Below are positions 6,236-6,589 of a stretch of DNA of 6,589 nt, piece by piece (the first letter of the stretch is position 1; every line of letters begins with the position of its first letter). Made by a program: the position numbers and the translations under genes. Source of the DNA: JBQCEE01 sp051960575 (GTDB taxonomy: Bacteria; Actinomycetota; Actinomycetes; Mycobacteriales; Jatrophihabitantaceae); assembly GCF_051960575.1 (NCBI RefSeq), contig NZ_JBQCEE010000092.1:1-6589 (forward strand), in the 5' to 3' direction. The notes below the pieces were generated by a model. That model had not been told where the DNA came from, ran no database searches, and saw only the letters and a list, made by a program, of their open reading frames with translations.

Positions 6236-6589
6236 CGACCGACACGCTGCTGCAGGTGTACAACCTCGACGTGCTGCACGGCCGTGGACGCTCGGCGGTG
6301 CACGCCGTCCGCGGCGTCGACCTCACCGTAGGACGCGGCCGGACCGTCGGCGTCGTCGGCGAGTCCGGGTCGGGCAAGAGCTCGCTCGGCAACGCCATCC
6401 TCGGCCTCGCCGCGGTGCGCTCGGGCTCGGTCATCTTCGACGGCGCCGACAACCCGGCCGCGGCGCCGGCCGCACGCCGCCGGCTCCGCCGCCGGACGCA
6501 GGTCATCGTCCAGGCCCCCGACCGCTCGCTGCACCCGGCGCGCACCGGCGGCGACACCCTCGTCGAAGGGCTGCGCTTCGCGCAGCGCG
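6232..6589 (+). CDS. Second ABC importer ATPase, DppF-like (truncated by window edge)
   Basis: Only the first 119 residues are present; the frame runs off the right edge. It matches the start of an oligopeptide-type ATPase: LLQVYNLDVLHGRG (6-19), VHAVRGVDLTVGRGRTVGVV (23-42), Walker A GESGSGKS (43-50) and the Q-loop Gln94 in VIVQAPDRSLHPAR. The Walker A differs from the fused ATPase by Ser for Cys, and the sequences differ in detail, so this is a paralogous partner and not a duplication. It would pair with the fused ATPase domain as a heterodimer. The post-Q-loop residues (QAPDRSLHP) depart from the common QDPxxSLNP. The ATG at 6232 overlaps the upstream stop as ATGA, and GGAGG (6220-6224) sits 7 nt before it. 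The signature, Walker B and C-terminal region lie outside the window, so competence of the second half is unknown. Confidence 0.92.
   Translation, partial: MTTDTLLQVYNLDVLHGRGRSAVHAVRGVDLTVGRGRTVGVVGESGSGKSSLGNAILGLAAVRSGSVIFDGADNPAAAPAARRRLRRRTQVIVQAPDRSLHPARTGGDTLVEGLRFAQR

Noticed and set aside
1..6589. CRISPR arrays, tRNA or rRNA genes, riboswitches, defence or biosynthetic systems
   Set aside because: I looked for clover-leaf arms, spaced palindromic repeats and unfamiliar gene clusters and saw none. The only direct repeats are the 24-bp and 10-nt arrays already described.

Overview
This is a high-GC window, strongly biased to G/C at third codon positions, with GGAGG-type ribosome binding sites, GTG/ATG starts and an actinobacterial protein style (lipoprotein Cys27 followed by a Gly/Ser/Thr linker, and a fused Dpp-type permease/ATPase). 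An actinobacterium is the best guess; genus cannot be told.

Layout. (1) 1-353 has no convincing gene. Its left part carries three 24-bp direct repeats (53-124) that look like the transposase-binding end of an IS21-family insertion sequence whose body would lie to the left of the window. Its right part is a leader with a candidate promoter and a small hairpin. (2) 354-1733 encodes an exported alpha/beta-hydrolase esterase of the esterase D / antigen 85 type (nucleophile motif GESMG), with a proline linker and an extra C-terminal beta-rich segment. (3) 1734-1804 is a short gap holding a UUCG hairpin that spans the esterase stop codon, then a C-rich, G-poor stretch of degenerate 10-nt repeats. 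(4) 1805 to the window end is a tight, co-directional ABC importer operon of the peptide/nickel (Dpp/Opp) class: lipoprotein substrate-binding protein, first permease, a natural fusion of the second permease with the first ATPase, and a second ATPase cut by the window edge. The last two junctions are ATGA overlaps, which implies translational coupling.

How it works together. The lipoprotein would capture a peptide-like or other small solute outside the membrane and deliver it to the DppB-like / DppC-like permease pair, powered by the fused DppD-like ATPase domain and the separate DppF-like ATPase. The solute cannot be read from the sequence. The exported esterase just upstream could release or modify the imported compound, but the intervening hairpin and C-rich stretch leave open whether it shares a transcript with the transporter.

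The window looks like an ordinary importer locus next to an insertion-sequence remnant. I see no evidence of an undescribed system; the most useful leads are the esterase/transporter pairing, the intergenic RNA signals and the permease-ATPase fusion.
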